A program made the position numbers and the translations under genes. The notes below the pieces were generated by a model that was not told the origin of the DNA, did no database searches, and saw only the letters and a list, made by a program, of their open reading frames with translations. Positions 11,440 to 23,029 of a stretch of 64,000 nucleotides of DNA are shown one piece after another. The stretch covers positions 426,844 to 490,843 of the forward strand of contig FJUW01000020.1 in the NCBI GenBank assembly GCA_900074885.1, in the 5' to 3' direction. Every line of letters begins with the position of its first letter. The stretch's first letter is position 1. Source of the DNA: Rhynchosporium graminicola (taxonomy: Eukaryota > Ascomycota > Leotiomycetes > Helotiales > Ploettnerulaceae).

Positions 11440-14400
11440 AGAGTCTCTATAAATAGTTTAATCGATACTAGAGCGAATAGCTATCTGTTTATTAATCGTA
11501 CTCTTACTAGATAATTATCAGGAGCTCTTAGTATTAAAATCAAGCTATTACCTTATTCTATTCTAATACGTAAGTTCTAATAGTCCGTTAGAACTTATAT
11601 TATCTATTTTATACGTTTATACTTTTCTATTAATAATAAGTATATTTATAACTACTCTTTTATTCTCCTCGATTTAGTATAATAAGATATAATTATTAGT
11701 ATTAAATAGATATAACGATTTCAGGTTAAGCTAGATATACTCTACTATAAGCTACTATAGCTAGAATAATATCTAGTTACTTTCTAATATAATAAGAAGA
11801 TAATTATAACTCTATTACTTTATAAACCTAGTATTAATCGATCTTATTAAATCGACGCTAATACGCGAGACTTAGCTATAAACTAGCTAGATTAATACTA
11901 ATTATCCTAAATAGTAGCGATATAGTATATTAACGTATTATCCCTACTATTTAACTTATTTCCGCTTATCGCTAAGGAATCCGAACTCTTTTCCGCTCCG
12001 AATTTATTAAGAAAAGTACTTATGCTAAAACCTTACTATAAGTGCTTCTCTTAACTTCTAAGGATCTAGAAACTAGTTCTAATTTACTAAATTAGTACTC
12101 TAGCTTTTCACTTTAATATAAAATATAAAAACTCTGAATTATTCTTTACTAGTATCTACAAGATAGACTACCTCTTATAAGACTATCTAAATAGTAACTC
12201 CCCTAAGGATCCTAATACTAATCGACTTATAGCTAAAAAGCTATTAGAATAGTATTATACTCTTAAGGAAGCCTTTTCTAAGCGGGATTCTAATATTCTT
12301 TTACTATATCGCTTATATAATTATAAATTTATTCTAGAAGAACTATTACCTAATATATATTCGCTTTTATATTAGTAATCTATAGACGAGTTATAAGTAA
12401 CTAAGGAATACCTTATAGAGAATCTAGATAAGGGATTTATCGAATCTAGCTAAAGTCCTTTCGTATTACTTATATTATTCGTTAAAAAGGCTAATAAAGG
12501 ATTACGCTTCTATATCAACTATCGTAAGCTTAATACGATCACTCGAAAGGATTTATATCTAATACCTAGGATCGATAAGCTCTTAACTTAGGTATCTAAA
12601 GTAGTAATCTTTACTAAACTAGATATCTAAGTAATATTTAACTATATCTATATAGACCTCTAATTAATGAAATATACTACTTTCTGAACTCGCTTCAGAT
12701 CCTATAAATATAAGGTATTACCTTTTAAGCTCTATAATAGACTGAGTATATACTAATAATATATAAATAATATATTACTAGACTACTTAGACGATTTCTA
12801 TATAGCTTATCTAGATAATATTCTTATATACTCGGAAACGCTCTAGGAATATAAGGAATATATTAAACTAGTACTACGATACTTAATAGAAGCCGGACTC
12901 TAAGTAGATATTAAGAAAAGCGAATTCTATATTACTCGGACTAAATACCTCGGATATATTATTATTACTAATAGAATCGAGCTAGATCCCGAGAAAGTAA
13001 TACTATTAGTAAACTAGAAGTACCCTGAAATAGTAATAGCTATAAAATCTTTCCTAGGATTCTATAGTTTCTACTATTAATTTATTCGGAATTTCGGCCT
13101 TATCGCTAAACCTCTCTTATTACTTACTAGGCCTATAGTACTATAGAATTTCACTAATAATTATAAGAAATCTTTCGATAATTTACATTAATAGCTACTA
13201 TTAGTATAGAAACTATACTATTTCGATCCTAACTTATAGACTAAACTAGAAACTAATACCTCTGATAGTATAATAGCTAAAGTTATCTTCTAATTATATA
13301 AAGATAACTAGTAGTATCTAATTAGATTCTACTCTTATATTCTTAATAGATATGAACTAAACTAAGAGATCTATAATAAGGAATTATATACTATTATTAA
13401 GTCTTTCCGGAAATAAAGACCGGAACTTATATCTTTAAGATATTATACTAGCGTATATATAGACTATCGATCCTTAGAATACTTTATAACTACTAAGGTC
13501 CTAACTAGTAAGTAAGCTAGATAAATAGAATTCCTTTCCGAATTTAACTTCTAAATTATATATATACCTAGTAAAGATAACACTAAAGCTAATATCCTTA
13601 GCTATAGAGAATAAGACCTAAGGATATAGGAATAATAGAAATAGGATAATAGATCTAAGGTTTTATTACCTCTAGACTACTTAGACCTTAGGATTAACGC
13701 GGAACTAGCTGAATATTATATTAATTAAATTAGTTATATATACCTAATATCGCTAGGGACTAATATACTATTAGAACTTATATATAACTCTTTTAATTTA
13801 ATCGAGAAACTATACTAATTTAACTAAGAATTATTTTCTAATAAACAGAATATATTAGAAGATAACTATACTATTAATAATAGTTTACTACTTTATAATA
13901 GTTATCTATATATATAACGCTATACTCTACTATATACCTATTTAATTAGCGAAATCTATGATTAAGTTTCCTTTGCTTATCTAAATGCTCGTAAGACCGC
14001 TGAAATAATTTCTACTTATTACTACTAGAAAGGACTTATATTAGATATAAAATAGTATACTTATAATTACTATCTATACTAGTACTCTTATCTAAAACAA
14101 ACGAAATAGTAAGGATTCCTCTACTGATTACTAGTACCTAGCTACTTTATATAGTATCTAGCTATAGATTTTAAGGACTTCCCGCTTAATAACTAGGGAT
14201 TTAATAAGATATTAGTATTTATCGACCGCTTAGAGAAGGACTCTATATCGATATCGTATTATTATAATATAGATACTCGCGGGATAGCGATATTATTTAT
14301 CTAATAGATATATTATTTCGGATATACCCCTAAGTTAATTATATCTGATCGAGGAGCTTAGTTTATCTTATCCTTCTAGTAAGAGTTTTACTATATAATT

Positions 14401-15271
14401 AGAGTTAAGATTAAGCTTTCTATCTCCTTTTACTAGTAGACTAATAGATAAATAGAGATTATAAACTAGTATATTAACTAATACCTTAGACCTTTTATTA
14501 ATTACTACTAGAGTAACTAGGGCGAACTACTACTAATAATAGACCGCGCAAAAGTAACTTTACTTTACGATTCTATCGGTATAGCGCTATATACTCTTAA
14601 ATATAGTATACTACTATAGAATAGCTAAGATTAGAAATAACTTACTATATCGATACCGTAAGAGAAGCTTAACTATACTAATACTAAATCCTTAGCTAAA
14701 TATACTAAATCTGCTATCGAGGTTATAAAAGCTAATATAATAGCTACTTAGTAGAAGATAAGCGCTATAACTAACCCGAAACGGCGTAATATTAACTAGG
14801 AAGTTAGAGATAAGGTATTTCTCTCTATAAGGAACCTTAAGAATTACTAGCTAAGTAAGAAGCTATCTAGCCTCTAAGTAGAACTATACTAAGTCCTAGC
14901 TAAGATCAGATACTCCTATAAGCTGAATTTATACCCGGGATCTTCTATATATGATATATTCGCTTCCGAATTACTCTTTAAGGACTCGGATAACTTATTA
15001 CTAAGCTAGGAGTTACTAAACCTACCCCCGGAGGTTATCGCTACTTAAGAAGAGTAGGAGTTATAAGATATACTCGCTATATAGCTCCTAAGAGATAATC
15101 TAAAGTATTAAGTTAGTTAGCTAAGCTATAACCCGAACCTAACTTAATATAATACTTCCGATCTAATAAGTGCTCTATATAAGCTCAGAGACTTCTACGC
15201 TACTAACTTAAGTAAACCTAGACCTCCGCGTAAACTAGATTAATAGATTAAGGCCTAGGAAGATAGAATAG
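11440..15271 (+). pseudogene. gypsy A pol: protease, RT, RNase H, integrase
   Basis: Domains in order: aspartic protease (LIDTRANSYLF at about 11460-11500; the Gly of DTG is Arg here but intact DTG survives in E); reverse transcriptase from about 12430 with FVKKANKGLRFYINYRKLN, and YLDN at 12808-12819 in place of YLDD; RNase H about 13180-13620; integrase with a zinc-binding region near 14000-14100 and a core with AIDFKDFP (about 14163), ISDRGAQFI (about 14343) and YQQTNRQIE (about 14435). Stops are TAA/TAG at Gln/Trp. The last codons were carried beyond 30691 when copia B inserted. Copies C and E align throughout. Confidence 0.85.
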
Positions 15272-15759
15272 TATGAAAATTAAAGGTGGAAATCGGCCAA
15301 AGGTCAGAATAATAGAATAATAAGTGATCAGTTTGACTTGCTTTACTTACTTAAAGAGAGCTAACTACAGGAGAGATTCTAGCTACTTATATAGCTATAT
15401 AAGCTCTCTAGAATATTCTATACTACGTAATACAGAACTCCACAGAAGAAGACACGTATACCGTAGAATTATACTATGTCAGTAGTACGTCAGTAGAAAC
15501 CTCTAGAAGTACGATATACGTACTAGAGAGTAGTAGAACTCTATCGAGAACCTTCATAGTAACTCTAATAGAGTATACAGGGTACAGGCTACTGACAAGG
15601 TACAGGGTATAAGTGCCAGGTATAACAAGGTACATAGGCAAGGTACTGAACCAGGTACTAAGACTATATACTGACAAGGTATAGGGTATGTATACTAATA
15701 CAGGCAAAACTAACTAAGGTACTAGTAAACTGACCAAGGTACTAGTTACAAATCCAACA
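15272..15759 (-). repeat. copia B 3' LTR
   Basis: 488 bp, reading TGTTGGATTTG..TTTTCATA on the minus strand. It is immediately preceded (minus sense) by the polypurine tract. It carries the GTACC-rich U3 array at 15590-15750, including one more leading unit than copia-1. Confidence 0.95.
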
Positions 15760-15939
15760 CGCCCCCTTAATCAGAGCCTTATAGTCAGTTTTAAAACAGA
15801 ACTATATAAGGTAAATCACTAATCGAATACCCTTAGGTTATTACAAAAGAAATATAATAAGGAATAGAAATACCACCTCGTAGCTACCCTCCTAGGTTAA
15901 ATAAACCTAATTCTCTTATAACAATCTGAATTACTAGCT

Positions 15940-18900
15940 CTAATAAGCTAGTTCAAAGTGTTTTATAAACTCCTTAAATTTAGGCCTATCTAGGGCTTTA
16001 GTAAACCCGTCTGCCTTTTACTTTAAAGTACTAATACAGATTAAATCTATAGTACCTTAATTAATTAGGTCCCTTATAAAGTAGTACTTTATAACTATAT
16101 ACTTAGTTCTCTCATGGAATTAAGGGTTTTTAGAGAGTAATAAAGCGCCGTTATTATCAGTAAACACCGGGAACCTCTCTTAGAAGTAATAGCCTAATTC
16201 AGTAAGAAGTTATCTTATATAGACCGCTTCTTTAACTGCCGAATTAATAGCTATATATTCAGCTTCTATAGTAGACTGAGCTATAATCGATTATAACTTC
16301 GACTTCCAAGAGAATAAGCAGCTTCTTATATAGAAGGAATAGCCGCTAGTGGACTTAGCTATACTAATATCTCTAGTATAGTCAGAATCGCAGTATCCTC
16401 TAACGTATTTACTAGAGCTATTAATATAAACTAAGCCTAGTTTAATAGAACCTTTAAGGTATCTAAGTACATTCTTTGCAGCTAACATATACGTATCGCT
16501 AGGATTACTAGAGAACCTAGCTAATTTGATCATAGTATAGCTTATATCAGGCCTAGTAGCTAGCGTAAGGAATAGTAAGTAGCCTATTACTTACTGAAAC
16601 TATAATATATCTTCCTTAGTAGCCTTATTAGGATTAGGTTCTAATTTAACCTTTGAATCTATAGGAGTATTCTTCGGTTTATAATCTGATAAGTGAAACC
16701 GAGCTAGTACCTTCTCTATATAGCTAGCTTAACAGAGCTTTATATAGCCCTGATCTCTATTATAGTTAATTTCAATACCTAAATAGTCTTTTATTAGCCC
16801 TAAGTCCTTAAGTTTAAAGAAGTATTTTAATTCTTCAATTAAGGACTTAATAGTACTTATATCAGGGCTAATTAGAGCTAGATCATCCACGTATATACAG
16901 ATTATAGTCTTAAGCTCTTTATTAAGTAATATGCAATTTTCGGATAGAATTAACTTAAATCCGAATTTATTAACTAATACCTCCTTTAGCGTGATAAACT
17001 ATAGTCTAGCTAATTACTTAAGACTATATAACGCTTTCCAGAGTAGGAGGAGTCTATTAGCGTAATAATCTACGCTTTCCGAGGGGCAAATATATAAGGT
17101 ATTAATATCTATATCACTCTATATAAAAGCGGAGATCATATCGATCTTATATATATACTACTTATAAAGTACTACTAAAGCAAATATAAGACGCTAAGCT
17201 ATTTGCTTAACTATACGAGCGTATATATCTAGGTAGTTTATACTATATAATTACTCAAACCCCTTAGCTACGAATCTAGCTTTAAATTCGTAGTACTCGC
17301 TCTCTAGTTCTTTAATCTTATAGACCTAGCGAGTTTTTAGTAGTTTTATAGTCTTAGTATTACTATCGACTACTTTCTACGTATTATGATTTTCAAGAGA
17401 GGCAATTTCTTTATTCATAGCTTTTAGCTAATAATCCTTATAAGGACTATTTATAGCTTCTTTATAGCTCTTAGGCTCGTAGATAACTACTTCCGGATCC
17501 TTTTTAATAAGGATTCTTTCCGGATTAAGCAATAGCCTAATTTCTTCGTCTGATTTAGAGCTAATAAAAGCTTAGTAAGCTAAGTTAATAACGTTTTTAT
17601 ATACGCTATAAGCCTCTTTCTACTCTTGAATTAATCGCTTATTATTCTGAATAACTAAAGCTATATCAGAGTCTTTAGCGTAACTTCTAGTAGTAACATT
17701 AGGTACCTAATTAGAGTAGTCCCTTCTACGTTTTATACCTTATTTAGGTATTTCTACTATAAGTATTTCTTTAGCTATATCGTTAAAGAGATTAAGTTCT
17801 ATATCTTCTATAACTTTTTCTTTATTTAATAAATTATTAGCTGTTTTACTATCGATTTTCTCCGAGTTCTCAGCTCTAGATAAGTCTGATTTAGGAGTAT
17901 TTATAAGTAAAGAAATTACGCGATTTAAATAGTCAGAGGTCTCGTGATCGTTAAGTATCTTATCAAAAGATTCTAATTCTTCCTTAGAGATCACTTCGTC
18001 CTTAAAGGTTAAATCTTCCTTAATTAGGACGTTTTTAGAGCTTATAATAGCTTTCTTCTCAGGTATATATACTAAGAAGTTATTTGCGGACTTATACCCT
18101 ACGAGTATACCTCTATCGGACTTATCTTTAAACTTATTAGTCCTTTTATTAATAAGAAAATAAGTAAGAGAGCCTAATACTCTAATATAATCAAGAGTAA
18201 GCTTTTTACTAAAGAGAACTTCAAAGGGACTCTTTTTAATAACCGAATTATAAGAGCGATTCTTTATATAAGCTATTCCTTAGATTATTTAAGGCTAAAG
18301 GAATAAGAGTATATTCTTATCTGTATAGATAGCTATAAGCCTTTCTATAAGATATCGATTTAAACGCTCTACTATACTGTTTTACTCAGGAGAGTAAGAA
18401 CTAGTATATTTATAAATAATACCTTTATCTTTATAAAAGATAGTCTATTTATTAGATTTAAACTCCCCGGCGTTATCTAGCTTAAAGGCTCTAATCTTAG
18501 CGACGATTTTTAATTTACCTCGCTTAAATTAAGTAGTTATCATATTATACCACTCGATCCAGGTATCGTACGCCTCAGCCTTATGTTTTAGAGCGTATAC
18601 CTAAATAGCTCTAGAGCCTCTATAAGTAATAGTTAAGAAGTATCTTTCTCCCTTTAGACCTTTAATCTTAAAAGGGCCCGCTATATCTATATCAAAGACA
18701 GTAAGCGGAGGGGTATCTGATATAGGCTTAGTACTACTTATAGCGTGTATTTTACCGCTATTATAAGCAGAACAGTCAGATAAATCTAACCCCTTTTGGA
18801 TTTTTAATCCTTTAGATCCTTCTATAGTCTTATAGATAAACTCCTTATTAGTATACAATAGACGCTTATAATATAAGTCTAATTTACTACTTTTATTAGA

Positions 18901-19805
18901 GTCTACCTTAAAAGACACAGGCTCGAGCAGCTTATGATTTACGTCTACTTCTAAGTAGTACGTATTATAATACTATCTAGCCTCTATATTAATAGAGCTA
19001 TTAGATATATTTACACCCTTTTTATTAAAGGTAACTTTCCAATCTTTATTAGTTAGTTCCTTAGAGCTTAGGAGAGTAGTTTTAAGGCTAGGTACGTGAT
19101 TTACGTCTTTAATAAGTACTCTATCGCCTTCCCTAGTGATTATAGGGATATCTCCTCTACCTATTATAGGCAAAATATTACTATTAGCGATAGTAATAGA
19201 CTTCTTAGATACAGGTTTATAGTCTAATAACTAGCTTTTATTCAGTATATAATACTCAGAAGCGCCAGAATCGAGTACTATTCTATAGTTATATATAGTA
19301 GCGTAAGCTTAATCTGCTGTACTACTACAACTACTACTACTGCTAGTACTACTGAAAGAACTCATAAGAGCCTTAGTAGACTTCTCTTTTGATTCTTTAG
19401 CGCCTTTACCTTTCGACTTCTTCTAAGTCGATTTATTAGATATAAGCTCAGGGTGCTTTATATAGCAATTTGCCTCTATATAGTTTGTTTTATTATAGTA
19501 ACCATACTTCTTACTACCTTTCGAATTCTTCCCCTTAAAAGCCTTATTAGCTTATAAATCAGTAGAAGTATTTATTCTAGCCTCTTCTGATATAAGATCT
19601 CTTATTAAACCTTCTATATCGATAGAAGAAAGGTTATTAGAGATTTCTTCGTACTTCCTAGAAGTAAAAGAATAAAAAGAACTAAGTAAACCTTTAAATA
19701 TAGGGCTAGCTAGTATAAGCTTTAGAATCTCATACTTAAGCTGCTTTAGGTAGACTGAACTAGCTTGAATTACGCTAGTATACTCGTCTATATTCTTATA
19801 AGAGC
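15940..19805 (-). pseudogene. copia B polyprotein, main part (gag end, PR, INT, RT, RNase H)
   Basis: Read from 19805 down. Gag end (19.8-19.55 kb) with SLLSSFYSFTSRKYEEISNN; nucleocapsid knuckle YYNKTNYIEANC (about 19500-19455, first Cys lost); protease with intact DSGAS (19258-19272); a poly-Ser stretch; GAG-pre-integrase and integrase (18920-17900; DLSDCSA..SGKIH, then FDIDIAGPF as first catalytic Asp, DNAGEF later); RT 17500-16740 with YVDD at 16881-16892; RNase H 16560-15960. Stop TAG at 15940-15942. It is one of the least damaged frames here, several stretches of 60-130 codons being open, but Gln/Trp stops still kill it. Copia order (INT before RT) is clear. Confidence 0.9.
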
Positions 19806-19810
19806 AGTAG

Positions 19811-20078
19811 TATAACGACATAAGACTCAAGGCGGTATATAAGTAAGAATAAACGAGTAGGGAGGCTAAGAGCGATCTTATATAGTCTATTACGAAGGAA
19901 ACAAAAAGATAAGGAAAGATGAAGAAGAGAGATAGGGTGTAAAGCACCTTATATATATATGCTAGTACTAGTCTGATACTATACTAGGTCGGATACTAGT
20001 TCTGCCGGGATACCTATGAACTTAGGCCTTATTATCTATCCTTCTTCTTATATAATATTCAGGTGAGCTATTGTTATA
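19811..20078 (-). repeat. gypsy C 3' LTR
   Basis: 268 bp; right neighbour is the polypurine tract (rc CTTAGGGGGGAGGTAA, 20079-20094). Ends TATAACGAC../..TTGTTATA on the plus strand. A TATATATATA run lies at about 19950-19960. Confidence 0.95.
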
Positions 20079-20593
20079 TTACCTCCCCCCTAAGAAGAGC
20101 TTAACCCTAAGCTCGGAAGGTTATAGTTTATACTAGAATTAGTCTTTATTATAACTGTTTTTGTTGATATTCGCGTAATAAGCGCTAGCTGCCCTTTAGT
20201 AGTAGTATATTCTTTATCAGGTTCTAACTAGTTACGTCGCTATAATAGTACTATATTAATCGTAGCTTCTAAATCGGGCGGTAAGTAGTATTTACTTTAT
20301 CTGTTTATAGTAAGAGTCGAGTTTAAGTAAGGCGTAGGGTATATAAAGGAAGGGGTTTATTAATATTAGAGCCTTTCCTTTTTAATCGCGATAACTACTT
20401 TAACTTATAAGTTTATTCTCCTTAGACTACGATATAGCTCTTAGAGTAAGTATTATTACTAATTACTATAGCGGTCTACTGTAATCTTATATATTAATTA
20501 ACCTAATTAACTCTTCTCTTAATATAAGTAAGTTTCCTATCTTAGTTTTAAGGATAGTCCTTAAGTGTAATATAAGAGTTTCATAGATCTATA

Positions 20594-21233
20594 ACGCTAA
20601 CTCCTATAGTGCTTTTACTAGTTCCTACTAGTGCTCTTTCAATAGCGTATTATATATATTACCTGCGGTATATTCGCGCTTTCCTTAAGATAAAGTATAA
20701 TAATACTCTTATTTTAGAACTCTTATACTTATTTAATAAGCCTAACTCTAAGCTTTATAAGTATTATTTAGCGTTAAAGAGCAGTTATAAGTATATAAGT
20801 TACTTAAACCTAAATATAGTTATATATATTAATACGTTATAGTTACTTAATTATATTAATATAAAGTATACTATTTTATCTAGTTTACTTCCTAGTAGTA
20901 AAGCTAAGGATACGGAGCTGAATCGGGGCGGTATCGTAGCTACTTATAAGGCGATTAATCAGATCTATTATCTTATGAAATCTACTACTCTTATTACTAC
21001 GTTAGAGATTACTACTATATAATTAGTAAAGACTTAAGCTTTAAGGCGTTCTATAGAGAAAGTATTTAAGGAGTTAGAGTTTATTAAGGTAATAAATAAA
21101 GATCTTAAATCCTTAGATACTAGTATAATACTAATATAATATAAGATCTAGATCTTTTAATAGTAGATTCAGCGAAATCTAAGTTAATAGTATAAATAGC
21201 GTTAAAGCAGATAAAGAAGTTAAATAGTATTAT
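20594..21233 (+). pseudogene. antisense ORF of gypsy C, first part (A/C/E type)
   Basis: On the strand opposite to element C, a frame begins around ACG/GTG at 20594-20609 (the ATG is preserved in copy A) and runs about 210 codons to where D inserted. It is open for the first 77 codons from GTG and later broken only by TAA/TAG. Residues include YYIYYLRYIRAFLKIKYNNT, SKLYKYYLALK and RRSIEKVFKELEFIKVI. It continues after D at 22674. The same frame is in A (30755-31741, minus) and its tail in E. No family recognised. Confidence 0.55.
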
Positions 21234-21435
21234 TATAACGACACAAGACTCAAGGCGGTATACAAGTAAGAATAAACAAGTAGGGAGGCTAAGAGCGATC
21301 TTATATGGTCTGGTACAAAGGAAACAGAAAGATACAGAGCTCTGAAGGAGTCTGCACCTTCTATATATACAAGGAGGGTATACCTAAGGCACCGATACTA
21401 GCCCGTATCTGCTACGTATACTATGCGCCGTTATA
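21234..21435 (-). repeat. element D 3' LTR
   Basis: 202 bp. Compared with 22467-22668 I count twelve differences, all C/T or G/A transitions and no indel, as expected for two identical LTRs later hit by RIP. The first 100 bp or so (plus-strand left side) match gypsy A/C LTRs; the rest (GCACCTTC..GCGCCG) is specific to D. Confidence 0.93.
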
Positions 21436-21774
21436 TTACCCCCTTCTAAGATAAAGGCTCGCCCTCGAGCCTTGAAGAATCGAATAAAGGAAATAAAGTA
21501 GGTATAAAACGCAGTTAAATATAATAACTTCTAATTATTCTATCAAACCGAAACCGTAGATACTAATTCAGTACCGAGATTATCTCTTCTATAGAGGGAA
21601 ACGCAATCTCCGGTAATTATGATGCCGAGTTTTGCTGAATAAGCGAGGCTAAGCGAGTGATTAAAACACTTGAAGGTTACGAAAGAAACGAAAGTCTAAA
21701 TCGAATTCCAAAGAAGCTAAAAGATCAAGGAGAGTTAGATATCTTCGTTAAGTAGATATAGAAAGTGTTAAATC

Positions 21775-22096
21775 AAAGGTTCTAGTAGAGGGAGGTCGAT
21801 TCTACTAAGGGGGACAAATTGTACCGGGGTACAGGAGTTACGAGTCGAATTCCGATAATTTCCGCCAGGGTAATAAGATACTTCCGGAAGGTTAAAGTCG
21901 GGTGAGGGAACAAAGGTTCTTTTCTAGTAGAAGGAGGTCGATTCTGCTAAGGGGGACAAATTATACCGAGGTATAGGGGTTACGAGTCGGATTCCGGCAA
22001 TTTCCGCTAGGGTAATAAGCTACTTCGTCCTAGCCTAAAAGCAAGGTTTTTCGCTATTAGAGCTACTTTCGGAAGGTTATAGTCGGGTGAGGGGAT
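21775..22096. repeat. direct duplication inside element D
   Basis: Two copies of a 137-bp segment (21775-21911 and 21912-22096) starting AAAGGTTCT.., both containing AGGAGGTCGATTCTRCTAAG and GGGGGACAAATTRTACC. The second copy has an extra block of about 45 bp (22024-22066). It lies in the non-coding interior; possibly a packaging or structural RNA repeat, which is speculation. Confidence 0.8.
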
Positions 22097-22452
22097 AATA
22101 AATATTAGGGCCTATAGGGAAGTTTCCACCTAAAATTCGTCCGCTGTTTTACTTCGTACGCACGAAGGAACGAGTTTCGAAGTATCCGAGAGTGACTTCG
22201 CAGTAATACTAGTGCTTCTGAGACTGAATTACGTTTAAATTCCTAGCTATCCGAGAGATCTCTAGAATCTCGGCTCTTTTGAAAACCTAACCGTCGAATT
22301 CGTAATTAATAGTACTAACTGTTTCCGTATGATTCCGAAGATCTAAGGTAAGTAGAGATAACTCAGCGAAGAGCTCCCTAATAGTCGAAGTCGTACGTCC
22401 GAATCGAGTTTTCTAGGTAAGATATTATTTAATACTGTCCCCGGCAGTCTTA

Positions 22453-22602
22453 ATCTTTCTGTTTAATATAACGACATAAGACTCAAGGCGGTATATAAGC
22501 AAGAATAAATAAGTAGGGAGGCTAAGAGCGATCTTATATAGTCTAGTATAAAGGAAACAGAAAGATGCAGAGCTCTGAAGGAGTCTGCACCTTCTATATA
22601 TA
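22453..22602 (-). promoter_or_regulatory. element D TATA box, inferred start and self-complementary primer site
   Basis: Reading the minus strand: TATATATAG (rc of 22594-22602), then about 30 nt on ATCTTTCTGTTT (rc of 22555-22566), then the LTR end at 22467, then primer site AAACAGAAAGAT (rc of 22453-22464), a 12 of 12 complement of the LTR segment. TATA-to-start spacing is textbook. This is the least mutated version of the arrangement seen in A. Confidence 0.65.
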
Positions 22603-22668
22603 CAAGGAGGGTATACCTAAGGCACCGATACTGGCCCGTATCTGCCACGTATACTATGCGCCGTCACA
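22467..22668 (-). repeat. element D 5' LTR
   Basis: 202 bp, plus-strand right end GCGCCGTCACA, which preserves the unmutated terminus TGTGACGGCGC. This shows that the TATAACGA ends elsewhere derive from a canonical TG..CA LTR. Confidence 0.93.
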
Positions 22669-22673
22669 ATTAT

Positions 22674-23017
22674 ATAGGAATTTATAAAGAAAGCTATATT
22701 TAAAGCTATAATATCTAATACTAAGAGAAAAAGGAATTTACTTTCTAGTTTAGAGATAGTATCAGATCTAGATACTCCCGGACCTTCTCTAAAGAAGAAA
22801 CCTTATAAGATTAGCTATTATATTTAGTCTACTACTAGGGCTATATTAGTAGATTTAAGTAAGGAGTTAGATATAGTAGTTCTAGTTCTAGATATTCCAG
22901 AATTACTAAGAGCTCTAGAGAACTTAGAGGAGAAAGCCGGTAAAGTAGAAGTAGTTAAAGAAGTAGAGTTTTAGATATAGCGTTATTATAAAGTATAATC
23001 GAGGGATTATCCTTAGT
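22674..23017 (+). pseudogene. antisense ORF of gypsy C, second part
   Basis: Continuation of the frame cut by element D. Blocks such as SLEIVSDLDTPGPSLKKKPYKISYY and LSKELDIVVLVLDIPELLRALENLEEKAG are free of stops for most of their length and match copy A residue for residue apart from RIP-type changes. The reading ends in a cluster TAG TAA TAA at 23015-23023, just beyond the 3' end of pol on the other strand. Function unknown. Confidence 0.55.
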
Positions 23018-23029
23018 AATAAATTCTAA

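Larger units (their letters stand above)
21234..22668 (-). mobile_element. non-autonomous miniature LTR element D, inserted in gypsy C
   Basis: 1435 bp with two 202-bp LTRs and a 1031-bp interior without any gag or pol motif; TSD ATTAT at 21229-21233 and 22669-22673. It shares with A/C the LTR termini, the U5-side 100 bp of the LTR, the primer region and a purine tract (rc CTTAGAAGGGGGTAA, 21436-21450), but has its own U3 and its own interior. It must depend on enzymes from another element, most simply the A/C family. Its interior is the most GC-rich, least RIPped part of the nest, fitting the youngest, innermost insertion or a low-copy sequence. Confidence 0.9.

Noticed and set aside
15474..15707. 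77-codon minus-strand ORF in the copia LTR, and similar ORFs at 30407-30598, 37812-38000 and 37946-38131
   Set aside because: All lie in the non-coding LTR U3/R and arise from the GTACC-rich repeats; both strands are open in places and codons are not conserved as protein.
19320..19350. Trinucleotide repeat (ACT)n, also AGT run at 44240-44270
   Set aside because: It is the coding sequence of a poly-Ser linker in the copia polyprotein, conserved in both copies, not an independent microsatellite locus.
22463..22648. 61-codon minus-strand ORF over the element D LTR
   Set aside because: Falls entirely within the 5' LTR; part of it recurs in 19552-19947 only because that ORF runs from the copia gag into the related gypsy C LTR.
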